NCBI RefSeq assembly: GCF_001684335.1
Contig: NZ_LOIC01000053.1
Coordinates: forward strand, 54,432 to 118,431
DNA from: Photorhabdus namnaonensis
GTDB taxonomy: Bacteria; Pseudomonadota; Gammaproteobacteria; Enterobacterales; Enterobacteriaceae
Direction: 5' to 3'
DNA length: 64,000 nucleotides
In this document: positions 45,427 through 55,841 of the stretch, one piece after another
How positions within the stretch are numbered: the first letter of the stretch is position 1
Layout: each line of letters begins with the position of its first letter
Made by a program: the position numbers and the translations under genes
The notes under the pieces: model-generated
Database searches by the model: none
What the model was told of the DNA's origin: nothing
Seen by the model: only the letters and a program-made list of their open reading frames with translations

Positions 45427-46584
45427 TTATTTCAGCGCCTTGAGGATTTGCCAGGCTGCTTTGATGCGAGCCTCGTTGGGGTAGTTTTTGTTCGCCAGCA
45501 GCACAATACCCATTTGCTCTTGCGGTACAAACGCGACATACGCGCCGAAGCCATTGGTAGAACCGGTTTTATTGATAAAGAGCGCATCTGTTGGCGGCTC
45601 TGGCGGCGATAGTTCCGTGGTTTTGTTGGCCTGATAAGCGACCTGCGCCGAGTTGCCGCTTAGCACTTGCTCAAGGGTAACGGGCCAGTGATAAAGCTCC
45701 CAGCCTAGCCCTTGCGTCATCTCACCCACCCGGTAATAGCCGGTATGGGTTGCCCGAATGGCCTGTGCCAGTTTGCTGTCACCTACGCGGGAAGGATCGA
45801 TATTCGCATCGACGAAGCCGATCAGCTCCTGTGCACTGGTTTTCAAACCATAGGCTTCCTCATCCAGCACGCCGGGGGTTATGCGAATCGGTTTATTCTC
45901 TTTTGAATAACCCCATGCATAATTTTTCATCTCCTGCGCAGGCACGTTAAACCAGGTATGGTGCAGACCAAGCGGTGAAAGAATTTGGTTTGTCACCAGT
46001 ATTGAGTAAGGTTTTTCAAGGCGTTGGGCAACGATATAGCCCGCCAGGCCAATGCTGGGATTGGCGTACTGGCGGTAGGTTCCGGGCGTGTATTTTGGCT
46101 GCCAGTGCTGAAACCAGTCCACCATTTTGCTATTGCTGTCGATCTCATCAGGGAATTGTAACGGCAGGCCGCCCGCAGTATAAGTGGCAATATTCAGCAG
46201 GTTTATGTTGTCAAAAGCGCTGCCTGCAAGCGGTTGAAAATGCTGGCTAGCCTTATCGGAGAGGGAGATAGCTCCCGTCACTTGCGCCCAGGAAATCAGG
46301 CTGCCGGCAAAGGTTTTGCTGACTGAGCCTAATTCAAAGATTGTCTCTTTGGTGACTGGCGTGTCGCTCTCTTTTGACGCGTCACCGTATTGATAGAAAA
46401 AATGTTGACCGCGGAAAGTCACCGCAATCGCCATTCCTGGAATGTCATATTCCTGCATCAGGGAATGTATGGTCTTATCAACGGTATTTGTCAGACGGGT
46501 CTGAGCGGGTGTGTCCGAGGCTTGAGCGCCGAGAGAAGCGGTAAGCAGCAGCCCGCCGGTCAGCACCGAAAGTCGTTTTGTCAT
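45427..46584 (-). CDS. ampC: Class C beta-lactamase (AmpC type)
   Basis: A 385-residue periplasmic serine beta-lactamase. A signal peptide (MTKRLSVLTGGLLLTASLGAQA) precedes a mature protein with all three motifs: S87-V-S-K90, the Tyr motif YANPS (Tyr-Ala-Asn), and KTG in NKTGSTNGFGAYVAF. Length agrees with AmpC enzymes (about 380). The E. coli-type Omega region text ELGSVSKTFAG is intact, so it should be active on cephalosporins. No divergent ampR regulator is present; the neighbour is agaR. A CRP-like site lies 77 bases upstream of the start. Confidence 0.93.
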   Translation of the reverse strand: MTKRLSVLTGGLLLTASLGAQASDTPAQTRLTNTVDKTIHSLMQEYDIPGMAIAVTFRGQHFFYQYGDASKESDTPVTKETIFELGSVSKTFAGSLISWAQVTGAISLSDKASQHFQPLAGSAFDNINLLNIATYTAGGLPLQFPDEIDSNSKMVDWFQHWQPKYTPGTYRQYANPSIGLAGYIVAQRLEKPYSILVTNQILSPLGLHHTWFNVPAQEMKNYAWGYSKENKPIRITPGVLDEEAYGLKTSAQELIGFVDANIDPSRVGDSKLAQAIRATHTGYYRVGEMTQGLGWELYHWPVTLEQVLSGNSAQVAYQANKTTELSPPEPPTDALFINKTGSTNGFGAYVAFVPQEQMGIVLLANKNYPNEARIKAAWQILKALK

Positions 46585-46660
46585 GTGATGTGCCCTTAAA
46601 TTACAGTGAGAGTTTTCAGTCCGGGATTTTATCAGGATTTATATACCCAATCACAAAATT

Positions 46661-46676
46661 TGTGATCTTTATCACC
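46661..46676. promoter_or_regulatory. Probable CRP site upstream of ampC / agaR
   Basis: TGTGATCTTTATCACC, both half-sites of the CRP consensus. A second palindrome, ATCACAAA-ATTTGTGAT, overlaps its left side (46650-46666). The site may serve the leftward beta-lactamase gene or the rightward aga operon, whose sugar genes are commonly CRP-dependent. Confidence 0.55.
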
Positions 46677-46719
46677 TGACAAAATAAAACTTTGCGGTTG
46701 CTGATTGAAAACCAAGCGC

Positions 46720-46823
46720 TTTCGTTTTTTTATATCAATTGTTACCCAAAATGTGGATAAAAACTGATTTTTGGGTAACTAGCCAGTAACTAGAAAATTT
46801 AATATTTCCTTTCGTTTTGTTTC
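46720..46823 (+). promoter_or_regulatory. AgaR-type operator sites and aga promoter
   Basis: TTTCGTTTTGTTTC at 46810-46823 matches the core of the AgaR operator known in E. coli (TTTCRTTTYRTTTY). A weaker copy, TTTCGTTTTTTTAT, lies at 46720-46733. A TATAAT box at 46856-46861 would be the -10 of the rightward agaR/aga transcript, although its -35 is weak. The arrangement fits autoregulation by AgaR. Confidence 0.55.
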
Positions 46824-46984
46824 CAATCGAAACCTTTTATGCCGATTTTTGTCTATATAATAGACTGTAATAGCGATCACAATTTCATTTAATTGCTTTT
46901 GCTGTAATTAAATCGAAAGAGAGGGAAAGCAATTCATCACAGGCGAAGTAAATTTATCGCTGAAAATCTGAGGAATATAACGGA

Positions 46985-47758
46985 ATGGCTGTGGATACCG
47001 TAAAAAGACGTGAACAGATTATCGACTTGTTGTGTCATGAAGGCAGCGTGCGTGTTGAGCATCTGAGCACCCGTTTTGGGGTTTCCAGCGTCACTATCCG
47101 TAATGACCTGCGTTATCTGGAACAAAAAGGTTGCGCATTGCGTTCTTATGGCGGCGCCATGTTGAATCAGCAATTCGCCTTTGATCGCCCTTTGCAAGAT
47201 AAAGGCCGAATCAATCGTGATGTGAAATCGCGTATTGCGGCCAGGGCGGCACAGTTTGTTCAGGATGGTGATGCCTTGATCCTTGATTCCGGCTCGACTA
47301 CCACGCAAATCGTGCCATTTCTTAAAGAACGGCGTGATTTGGTCGTCATGACTAACGCGTTGAATATCGCCTATGAACTGGCGGGGTTTGACCGGATGGA
47401 GGTGATGGTGCTTGGCGGGAGTGTGCGTCAGAACTCCTACTCGCTCTATGGTCCGGCCGCGGAACAACAATTACGTCAATATCGCTTTGACACCCTATTT
47501 CTTGGCGTCGATGGTTTTGATCTGGAAGCAGGGATAACCACGCCACATCCCGGTGAAGCCCACCTTAATCGCGTAATGTGTGAGGTGGCGCATGAAATTA
47601 TCGCGGTAGCGGATGCTAGTAAATTTGGACGTAGAAGTTTTTGTATGATCCGTCAAGCCGGACAGATTCATCGGCTGATTACTGACAGTCGGATCCCCGA
47701 TAACTACAGGCGGGCATTAATGGAACTCGGTGTGAATGTGATTATTGCCGACGAATAG
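46985..47758 (+). CDS. agaR: DeoR-family repressor of the aga genes
   Basis: A 257-residue DeoR-type repressor. The N-terminal winged helix reads RREQIIDLLCHEGSVRVEHLSTRFGVSSVTIRNDLRYLEQKGC, followed by the sugar-phosphate-binding domain (ALILDSGSTTTQIVPFL; GVDGFDLEAGITTPHPGEAHLNRVM), which is close to E. coli AgaR. It should release DNA when an amino-sugar phosphate or tagatose phosphate accumulates. It is the first gene of the cluster, 35 bases before agaZ, and matching operator sequences lie upstream. Confidence 0.92.
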   Translation: MAVDTVKRREQIIDLLCHEGSVRVEHLSTRFGVSSVTIRNDLRYLEQKGCALRSYGGAMLNQQFAFDRPLQDKGRINRDVKSRIAARAAQFVQDGDALILDSGSTTTQIVPFLKERRDLVVMTNALNIAYELAGFDRMEVMVLGGSVRQNSYSLYGPAAEQQLRQYRFDTLFLGVDGFDLEAGITTPHPGEAHLNRVMCEVAHEIIAVADASKFGRRSFCMIRQAGQIHRLITDSRIPDNYRRALMELGVNVIIADE

Positions 47759-47793
47759 TTCTTACCGAGATTCTTGCCCGCATGGGAGACACC

Positions 47794-49089
47794 ATGCAGT
47801 CGCTATTACAACTTATCCGTCGTCATAAATCAGGTGAAGCGGTGGGGATCTATTCGGTCTGTTCCGCTCATCCTTGGGTATTGGAAAGTGCCTTGCGCGT
47901 CGCTAAAGAGCGTAAAACCTCGGTACTGATTGAAGCAACCTCTAATCAGGTCAATCAGTTTGGTGGTTACACCGGGATGCAACCGGCTCAATTCCGGGAT
48001 GCAGTTTGGCAACAGGCCGATCGTATCGGTTTACCGCGTGATCGTATCTGGTTAGGAGGGGATCATCTTGGACCAAATGCCTGGCAGGATCTTCCCGCTG
48101 AACAGGCGATGAAACTGGCTGAAACGTTGATACACGATTATGTGGCTGCGGGGTTTCGTAAGATCCACCTCGATTGCTCGATGTCTTGCTTGGGTGATCC
48201 AACGCCATTGGGCGACAAGGAGGTTGCGGTACGCGCGGCTCGTTTGTGTCAGGTGGCAGAACGTTGTTGGCGGCAGGTGGGGGGAGAACCACCGGTTTAT
48301 GTGATAGGTACTGAAGTGCCGGTACCGGGCGGAGCCAAAGAAGCATTAGAAGGAATGCAAGTCACTACGCCTCAGGCAGCCGCTGCGACGTTGGATGTGC
48401 ATCAACAAGCTTGGCGACTGGCTGGATTGGAACCGGTATGGCCGCGAGTGATTGCGCTGGTGGTGCAACCGGGTGTGGAGTTCGATCACCACCATATCGA
48501 ACATTATCAACCTGAACGTGCAGCGGCACTGAGTCAATATATCGAATCTCAACCTTATTTAGTCTATGAAGCCCATTCTACTGATTATCAAACGGCGCAA
48601 GCTTACCGTGAATTGGTACGTGATCACTTTGCCATTCTGAAAGTCGGTCCGGCTTTGACTTTTGCTTTACGTGAGGCGCTGTTCGCACTCGATAAAATCG
48701 ATAGTGAATGGAATGGGGAACAGGGCGCGGCTCATCTGTGCGCCACGCTGGAACAGGTCATGCTTGAGCAGCCGGAGCACTGGAACCGCTATTATCATGG
48801 TACACCGCATCAGCAATTTATTGATCGTCAATACAGTTTGAGTGATCGCGTTCGTTACTACTGGCCGCATCCGCAAGTACAACAGGCAGTGAATACTTTG
48901 ATGGATAACCTGCGTTGTCGCCCGGTTTCCCTTTCACTACTGAGTCAGTACCTACCTGAGCAGGCGCAGGCGGTTAATGCCGGAAGGCTGGATAATGACC
49001 CTCACGCTTGGGTGTTGGATAAAATTCGTTCTGTGCTCTTAAGCTATGCGCGAGCTTGTGAGCCAGAGGTACAAGGAGTTTTAACATGA
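47794..49089 (+). CDS. agaZ: Tagatose-1,6-bisphosphate aldolase subunit AgaZ/KbaZ
   Basis: A 431-residue member of the GatZ/KbaZ family, the non-catalytic subunit needed for full activity and stability of the AgaY/KbaY aldolase. Readable family text: SVCSAHPWVLESALR, EATSNQVNQFGGYTGM, GGDHLGPNAWQ and HLDCSMSCLGDP. ATG 47794 is chosen because the sequence MQSLLQLIRRHKSGEAVG is the family start; the ATG at 47782 is only four codons upstream. The stop overlaps the agaS start (ATGA). Confidence 0.92.
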   Translation: MQSLLQLIRRHKSGEAVGIYSVCSAHPWVLESALRVAKERKTSVLIEATSNQVNQFGGYTGMQPAQFRDAVWQQADRIGLPRDRIWLGGDHLGPNAWQDLPAEQAMKLAETLIHDYVAAGFRKIHLDCSMSCLGDPTPLGDKEVAVRAARLCQVAERCWRQVGGEPPVYVIGTEVPVPGGAKEALEGMQVTTPQAAAATLDVHQQAWRLAGLEPVWPRVIALVVQPGVEFDHHHIEHYQPERAAALSQYIESQPYLVYEAHSTDYQTAQAYRELVRDHFAILKVGPALTFALREALFALDKIDSEWNGEQGAAHLCATLEQVMLEQPEHWNRYYHGTPHQQFIDRQYSLSDRVRYYWPHPQVQQAVNTLMDNLRCRPVSLSLLSQYLPEQAQAVNAGRLDNDPHAWVLDKIRSVLLSYARACEPEVQGVLT

Positions 49090-50303
49090 ATGAGCTGTTT
49101 TCCTATACCGAAGTCTGGTTGCGTGAGCATCATGCGTTGCATACTGCCAGAGAGATTCATCAACAGCCTGAGCTTTGGCGTCAGTTATATCAAAATCTGC
49201 AATGTGAGGAAGGGTTGTGGCGGCCCTTTTTGCAGCCTTTATTATCAGATCCAGAGTTACAGATAGTGCTGTGTGGCGCAGGTTCCTCCGCATTTATCGG
49301 ACGCGCGCTGGCGCCTTGGCTGCGTGAGCAGTGTGGACTGAATGTGGTTGCGTACAGTACGACAGACATTGTGCCTTCTCCTTTGCAATATCTCGATCCA
49401 ACACGTTCAACATTATTAATTTCCTATGGGCGATCAGGCAATAGCCCGGAGAGCGTGGCGGCGGTAAAACTGGCGGATCAGCTCCTGCCACGCTGTTATC
49501 ACTTGATGCTGACCTGTAATCCCGGTGGTGCGTTAGCACGTTATGCCGAAGGGCGCGCTCACGTCTGTTCGTTGAATATGCCACTGGGGGCTCATGACCA
49601 GAGTTTTGCTATGACGTCCAGTTTTAGTTGTATGACGTTAGCAACAGTGTTGCTGCTAGGGCCGTTGACGTTGGAACAGAGTGGGACGTCGTTGATGGCG
49701 ATGAGCGCGTTGTGTGAGCGGGGAAAAGGAAAGTGGCAGGCACAGGTTAAGCGGCTGGCACGCAGTGGTTTTAAGCGCATGATGTGTCTGGGTTCCAGTT
49801 GTTTTACTGGGATAGCAGAGGAGGGGGCGCTCAAGATGCTGGAGTTGACCGCCGGGCAGGTTATCACTCGTTACGACTCATCAATGGGGGTGCGTCATGG
49901 GCCGAAATTTATGATCGAACGCGATACGCTGGTGGTCATGATGCTATCCGCTGATCAATATCGTCGTCGTTATGATCTCGATCTTTGGCATGAACTGAAT
50001 CATGACGGGTTGGCGTGTCAAATTGTTGCACTGAGTGGCACACAGGGGAAAGGGTTCACGGTGGTTAACAGTGAACAAGACGATATCTGGCTGTTGTTCC
50101 CCTATTTGATATTTTTGCAGATGTTAGCGTTTGAAACCTCGCTGGCACTGGGCGTAACGCCAGACAATCCATGTCCGACAGGGGAAGTCAACCGTGTGGT
50201 GAAGGGGGTGGAAATTTATCCCTATCATCCACCGTATTCACCAAGAATAAAATGTAGCAGGAGTGATTATGTCGATACCGAATATTTTAATGACCCGAAT
50301 TGA
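49086..50303 (+). CDS. agaS: Galactosamine-6-phosphate deaminase/isomerase AgaS
   Basis: A 405-residue SIS-domain protein. Two sugar isomerase domains are visible: the first with CGAGSSAFIGRALAPWL and SYGRSGNSPESVAAVKLAD, the second with CLGSSCFTGIAEEGALKMLELTAGQ. AgaS of E. coli converts galactosamine-6-phosphate to tagatose-6-phosphate with release of ammonia. The C-terminus extends 35 bases into agaV, indicating coupled translation. Its product would be phosphorylated further to tagatose-1,6-bisphosphate, but no tagatose-6-phosphate kinase gene (agaK/pfkA-like) is in this cluster; host PfkA may do it. Confidence 0.9.
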   Translation: MNELFSYTEVWLREHHALHTAREIHQQPELWRQLYQNLQCEEGLWRPFLQPLLSDPELQIVLCGAGSSAFIGRALAPWLREQCGLNVVAYSTTDIVPSPLQYLDPTRSTLLISYGRSGNSPESVAAVKLADQLLPRCYHLMLTCNPGGALARYAEGRAHVCSLNMPLGAHDQSFAMTSSFSCMTLATVLLLGPLTLEQSGTSLMAMSALCERGKGKWQAQVKRLARSGFKRMMCLGSSCFTGIAEEGALKMLELTAGQVITRYDSSMGVRHGPKFMIERDTLVVMMLSADQYRRRYDLDLWHELNHDGLACQIVALSGTQGKGFTVVNSEQDDIWLLFPYLIFLQMLAFETSLALGVTPDNPCPTGEVNRVVKGVEIYPYHPPYSPRIKCSRSDYVDTEYFNDPN

Positions 50304-50751
50304 TAACCGGTTGGTGCACGGTCAAGTCGGTGTGACCTGGACCAATTCACTGGGGGCCAATTTGGTATTGGTGGCTAACGATCAAGCTGCCGGTGATTTG
50401 ATGCAGCAAAATCTGATGGATATGGTGGTTTCTGATGGGGTTCAGACGCGTTATTTCACCCTGCAAAAAACCATTGATGTGATTCATAAAGCGGCTGAAC
50501 GCCAGAAAATTTTCATCGTCTGTAAAACGCCGCAGGATGTACTGACGCTGGTAAAGGGCGGAGTACCGATCCGCTTCGTTAACGTGGGCAATATGCATTT
50601 TTCTGAGGGAAAGCGTCAAATCCATAAGACGGTTTCGGTTGATGACAGTGACGTGGTGGTGTTTCGTGAACTGGAGCAACTGGGCATCACTTGCGAAATT
50701 CGGCGGGTGCCGGATGAAGCAGGAGAACCTATCGCCAAATTGCTGGTTTGA
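50269..50751 (+). CDS. agaV: PTS mannose-family EIIB, galactosamine type
   Basis: A 160-residue IIB component of the mannose PTS family. The phosphorylated His is His17 in RIDNRLVHGQVG. It accepts phosphate from the IIA (agaF) and passes it to the sugar carried by IIC/IID. ATG 50269 has AGGAG five bases upstream; it lies within the end of agaS. VKGGVPIRFVNVGNMHF is the family-typical second motif. Confidence 0.92.
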   Translation: MSIPNILMTRIDNRLVHGQVGVTWTNSLGANLVLVANDQAAGDLMQQNLMDMVVSDGVQTRYFTLQKTIDVIHKAAERQKIFIVCKTPQDVLTLVKGGVPIRFVNVGNMHFSEGKRQIHKTVSVDDSDVVVFRELEQLGITCEIRRVPDEAGEPIAKLLV

Positions 50752-50761
50752 GGGGTGAGTT

Positions 50762-51559
50762 ATGCTGATTGATGCGATATTGATTGGGTTGTTGGCTGGC
50801 TTGGCCGGGGTGGATCTATTCGATGGGTTGACTCATTTTCATCGTCCAGTGGTAATTGGGCCGTTGGTTGGGTTGATTTTAGGGGATGTACAGACGGGTT
50901 TGTTGGTGGGTGGCTCACTGGAATTAGTCTGGATGGGCATGGTGCCGCTGGCAGGCGCTCAACCGCCAAATGTGGTGATTGGCGGGGTGATTGGTACTGC
51001 GTTTGCCATTTTGACGGGGGCTGATCCTAAAGTCGCGATTGGTATAGCGGTGCCATTTTCCATTGCGGTACAAGGTTGTATCACTCTGTTGTTTACCGTC
51101 TTCTCACCCATGATGCATAAATGCGATCAGATGGTAAAAGCGTTGAACTGGCGTGGCGTGGAGCGCGTGAATTATCTGGGTATCGCCATTCTGTTTTGTT
51201 TCTACTTTATCGTGGCATTTCTGCCGGTCTATTTCGGTGCCGACGCCGCCAGCGTCATGGTACGGAAGGCGCCGCAATGGTTGTTGGATGGTTTGGCGGT
51301 TGCGGGTGGCATGATGCCTGCGATTGGTTTTTCTATGCTGATGAAGATCATGATGAAAAAGACCTATATCGCTTATTTCATTCTGGGTTTCATTTCAGTC
51401 ACCTTCCTTAATATGCCGATTATTGCTGTAGCACTTGGCGCTTTCGCGATTGCATTGATCGATTTCTTTAACCGTTCCCGTATGGAAGAGGCCGCTGAAC
51501 GCAGCGTGTCTACCACTCAATCTCACACTCAATCTCAGGAGATGGAAGATGGCATTTAA
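50762..51559 (+). CDS. agaW: PTS mannose-family EIIC
   Basis: A 265-residue membrane protein, the IIC sugar-transport channel of a mannose-family PTS. Several hydrophobic helices and the text PLVGLILGDVQTGLLVGGSLELVWMG are characteristic. A hydrophilic Ser/Gln tail follows the last helix. Its stop overlaps the IID start by 11 bases. It works with agaV, agaE and agaF to import and phosphorylate N-acetylgalactosamine or galactosamine. Confidence 0.92.
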   Translation: MLIDAILIGLLAGLAGVDLFDGLTHFHRPVVIGPLVGLILGDVQTGLLVGGSLELVWMGMVPLAGAQPPNVVIGGVIGTAFAILTGADPKVAIGIAVPFSIAVQGCITLLFTVFSPMMHKCDQMVKALNWRGVERVNYLGIAILFCFYFIVAFLPVYFGADAASVMVRKAPQWLLDGLAVAGGMMPAIGFSMLMKIMMKKTYIAYFILGFISVTFLNMPIIAVALGAFAIALIDFFNRSRMEEAAERSVSTTQSHTQSQEMEDGI

Positions 51560-52442
51560 CGACACCGATGCGGCTATGGCCGCTAAAGCTGAGAACAGGA
51601 TGGCGCAGGCGCTGGCAACCAGTCAGGTTGAGCAGGATGATTATCAGGACACGATACCGAGTGAGGATCTGACCAACGGCGATTTGAATCGTATGGCGTG
51701 GCGCTCTTTGTTGCTACAGGCATCATTTAACTATGAGCGTATGCAGGCGGGGGGCTGGTTGTACACCTTGATCCCTGGTCTGCGTAAGATCCACAAGAAT
51801 CCGCAAGATCTCGCAAACTCGATGAAGATGCATATGGAGTTTATCAATGTGCATCCGTTTGATGCCACCTTTCTCTCTGGGTTGGTGCTGGCAATGGAGC
51901 GGAATAAAGAGAAAATTTCCACCATTCGTGCCGTGAAAGTGGCGCTGATGGGGCCGCTAGGTGGGATTGGCGACGCGTTGTTCTGGTTGACTCTGCTACC
52001 TATCTGCGCGGGTATCGGGGCTTCTCTGGCGCTACAAGGCAGTCTATTCGGTCCCATCATATTCCTGTTGTTGTTCAATATCGTGCATTTCGGCTTGCGT
52101 TTTGGCCTGGCGCATTATGGCTATCGTGCAGGAACCAGCGCATTAACATTGTTGAAAAAGCATACCAAAAAGATCTCCCATGCTGCTTCAATTGTGGGAA
52201 TGACGGTAATCGGGGCGTTGGTAGCTTCCTATGTCCACCTCTCGACGCCGGTGGTGGTAAATGCCGGTAAGGCCAGTGTGGCGTTGCAGAAGGATGTGCT
52301 GGACAAACTGATGCCGAATTTATTGCCGTTGTGTTTCACTTTGCTGGTGTTTTGGTTGATGAAAAAGGGATTTTCCCCGATCAAATTAATTGGTTTGACT
52401 GTCGTGATCGGGATTGTAGGGAAGTATGTTGGTTTTCTTTAA
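51549..52442 (+). CDS. agaE: PTS mannose-family EIID
   Basis: A 297-residue IID membrane component. The core reads LNRMAWRSLLLQASFNYERMQAGGWLYTLIPGL, with VKVALMGPLGGIGDALFW in the middle, both standard for the EIID-Man family. The first 45 residues are hydrophilic and variable. The gene overlaps agaW and is followed by agaF after 22 bases. Confidence 0.92.
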   Translation: MAFNDTDAAMAAKAENRMAQALATSQVEQDDYQDTIPSEDLTNGDLNRMAWRSLLLQASFNYERMQAGGWLYTLIPGLRKIHKNPQDLANSMKMHMEFINVHPFDATFLSGLVLAMERNKEKISTIRAVKVALMGPLGGIGDALFWLTLLPICAGIGASLALQGSLFGPIIFLLLFNIVHFGLRFGLAHYGYRAGTSALTLLKKHTKKISHAASIVGMTVIGALVASYVHLSTPVVVNAGKASVALQKDVLDKLMPNLLPLCFTLLVFWLMKKGFSPIKLIGLTVVIGIVGKYVGFL

Positions 52443-52464
52443 TAAACGGCGCTGAGGAGAGGGA

Positions 52465-52899
52465 ATGTTAGGTATTGTAATCACCGGTCATGGGCATTTC
52501 GCCAGTGGGTTGTTGCAGGCAGTGGAACAAGTCGTCGGACGACAACCTCAGTGCTGTGCTGTCGATTTTCCTGAGGGAATCAGTACGCAACAATTATTGC
52601 TGTTGTTACAGGCGGCTTGCACCGCCTGTGATAGTGGTGAGGGTGTCATTATTCTCAGTGACTTACTGGGTGGATCACCGTTCCGGCAGGCGGCGCAATT
52701 GGCAATAGCTAATCCATGTTATGAAGTTATCACCGGTACTAATATGCAATTAGCGGTAGAGATGATGCTGGATCGTGAAGATATAACTCTGGAAACATTT
52801 CGTGATATGGCGCTGGAATGCGGGCGGCGGGGATTAACCAGCCTGTGGCATGAACAACAGAAACGAAGGTATGACAGCCCGAATCTGGATGGCATTTAA
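52465..52899 (+). CDS. agaF: PTS mannose-family EIIA
   Basis: A 144-residue IIA protein. His9 in VITGHGHFASG is the phosphorylation site taking phosphate from HPr. LSDLLGGSPFRQA matches the IIA core. The length is identical to E. coli AgaF. The gene directly precedes agaY. Confidence 0.92.
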   Translation: MLGIVITGHGHFASGLLQAVEQVVGRQPQCCAVDFPEGISTQQLLLLLQAACTACDSGEGVIILSDLLGGSPFRQAAQLAIANPCYEVITGTNMQLAVEMMLDREDITLETFRDMALECGRRGLTSLWHEQQKRRYDSPNLDGI

Positions 52900-53769
<870 letters not shown>

Positions 53770-53807
53770 CGGTTCTGTTTTTTTATTCTGACTATAAGGA
53801 AACTGCT

Positions 53808-55712
53808 GTGAAAATAAGAACGTTAAATAGAATTACGTTGAGTTTATTAGCGAGTTCCGTGTTGTATAACACGCCAGTCTGGGCAGATAGCTGGTTGTTG
53901 GACGGTAATAATTACCATGTAACTGTTAGCGACGAACACGGTAAAGTGACGCAATTAAAATTTGAAAATCCAAAAAACCACGATCAAATCATCATTGATA
54001 ATCTATTTGAAATCACGTTGAAGTCAGGAGAAAAGCTCACGGCTAAAGATTTTCAGATTACTGATATCAGCAAAAAGCGCAATCGTATTGTTGTCTCCCT
54101 GAAACATGACAACATTCAGGTAAAAAATATCATTACGGTGGAGGATAAAGATAAGTACGGCTCGTTTGAAATCACTATTACACCGCAGGAAAACGCGTTG
54201 GAGCTTAGCTCTGTCTCGTTGATGCCATTTCGCACTAAAGTCCCTTTTGTTCATGGGTCTATCGTCAGTTCACCGATTGTCAGCGATAGCTTCTTTATTG
54301 TTCCCGGTAATCCATTGATTACCACTGAGGCTTATAAAGGGAGCGCTTCGCAAAAAATTGTGCTCTCTATCCCGCTAGAGCCGGGGAAAACGTTAAGTTA
54401 TAAGACATATGTTGGTGTTTATCAGCAAGGGCAATTGCGGCGTAACGTCAATGAGTTTTTGAACAATGCTCGTCCGCGTCAATATAGTCCTTACCTACAT
54501 TACAACTCTTGGTACGATATTGGTTTCTTCACGCCTTATACTGAACAAGAGTCGTTGACTCGTATCAAACAATTTGGGCAGGAGTTGGTGACTAAGCGCG
54601 GTGTGAAGTTGGGTGGTTATCTGTTTGATGATGGTTGGGATAACCTCAAAGGAGATTGGGGTTTTAGTCAGGCATTTCCCCATGAGTTCAAAAATCTTAA
54701 GAAGGAAGCCGATCAATATCATGCTCGTTTAGGTATTTGGCTTTCTCCTTGGGGCGGTTATGGTAAACCGGGTGAGCAGCGTGTTTCTCATGCGGAGGAG
54801 TTTGGTTATGAAGTAATAGATGGCAGATTTGCGCTTTCAGGCCCTAATTACTATGCCAATTTCCATAACCGGGTGCTCAACCTGATTCAACAACAAAATG
54901 TATCCATGTTTAAGCTGGATGGCACCGGTAATGCTGATCGTGTGATTAAAGGAAGTTCATTCACCAGTGATTTTGATGCCGCTATCCATCTTATTGAAGA
55001 TATGCGCAATACAGGCAATGAGCTGTTTATCAACTTGACCACCGGCACCAAAGCCACGCCTTCCTGGCTATTTTTCGCCGATTCTATTTGGCGTGGCGGC
55101 TATGATGTGGAGTTTCACGGTCCAGGTTCCAAAGTGCAGCAGTGGCTTACCTATCGTGATGCGGAAACTTATCGTAATGTCGTAACAAAGGGGCCGCTGT
55201 TCCCACTGAATTCATTGATGCTGCATGGCATTGTTTATGCTAAACAGGCTAAGCATCTGGATAAACAGTCACCTAAAGATTTTGCCGATCAGGTTTGGAG
55301 CTATTTTGGCAGCGGCACTCAGTTACAAGAGATGTATGTTACGCCTGAACTGTTGACTACTGAGGATTGGGATACGCTGGCAAATGCGGCGAAATGGTCA
55401 GAGAAAAATAAAGATGTGCTGTTTGATACCCATTGGATTGGTAAAGATCCCACCGACCTAGCGGTGTACGGTTGGGGAGCCTGGAGTCCGAAAAAGTCGA
55501 TTATTACTTTGCGTAATCCTGCTGATGAAGTGAAGCAATATTATCTGGATTTGCAAAGCGATCTTGAATTGCCTGATGATCAACCTTCGGTATATGACGT
55601 TAATATCGATTATGGTGAGAATAACTCGCTGCCGAAGTTTATCAATAAAACGGTGTTGATTACGCTTCAACCGTTGGAGACATTGACCTTTTCTTTGACC
55701 CCATCGAAATAA
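53808..55712 (+). CDS. Secreted clan GH-D glycoside hydrolase (alpha-galactosidase/alpha-GalNAcase-like)
   Basis: A 634-residue exported enzyme. I start at GTG 53808, seven bases after AAGGA: a signal peptide then follows at once (basic start, ITLSLLASSVLY, VWA before DSW). After a beta-sandwich of about 230 residues comes a TIM barrel of the GH36/GH27 kind: GGYLFDDGWD, RLGIWLSPWGG, MFKLDGTGN (probable nucleophile Asp) and a late Asp in FFADSIWRGG or nearby (acid/base). A beta-rich C-terminal domain closes it. As the last gene of the aga operon it probably releases terminal alpha-linked N-acetylgalactosamine or galactosamine from host glycans for import. The exact specificity is inferred. Confidence 0.78.
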   Translation: MKIRTLNRITLSLLASSVLYNTPVWADSWLLDGNNYHVTVSDEHGKVTQLKFENPKNHDQIIIDNLFEITLKSGEKLTAKDFQITDISKKRNRIVVSLKHDNIQVKNIITVEDKDKYGSFEITITPQENALELSSVSLMPFRTKVPFVHGSIVSSPIVSDSFFIVPGNPLITTEAYKGSASQKIVLSIPLEPGKTLSYKTYVGVYQQGQLRRNVNEFLNNARPRQYSPYLHYNSWYDIGFFTPYTEQESLTRIKQFGQELVTKRGVKLGGYLFDDGWDNLKGDWGFSQAFPHEFKNLKKEADQYHARLGIWLSPWGGYGKPGEQRVSHAEEFGYEVIDGRFALSGPNYYANFHNRVLNLIQQQNVSMFKLDGTGNADRVIKGSSFTSDFDAAIHLIEDMRNTGNELFINLTTGTKATPSWLFFADSIWRGGYDVEFHGPGSKVQQWLTYRDAETYRNVVTKGPLFPLNSLMLHGIVYAKQAKHLDKQSPKDFADQVWSYFGSGTQLQEMYVTPELLTTEDWDTLANAAKWSEKNKDVLFDTHWIGKDPTDLAVYGWGAWSPKKSIITLRNPADEVKQYYLDLQSDLELPDDQPSVYDVNIDYGENNSLPKFINKTVLITLQPLETLTFSLTPSK

Positions 55713-55729
55713 TCACTGTGTTATTAAAT

Positions 55730-55759
55730 TGCCCCGAATAATTGATTTTATTCGGGGCA
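55730..55759 (+). terminator. Terminator of the aga operon
   Basis: A perfect twelve-base stem TGCCCCGAATAA / TTATTCGGGGCA with a six-base loop, 17 bases past the glycosidase stop and followed by GTGATTATTTT. Confidence 0.8.
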
Positions 55760-55841
55760 GTGATTATTTTGGGAAATTATTGTGATGGTGTTTTATTAGA
55801 AAAAATCAGCATATTATCAATGAATTAACATTTCAGACATA

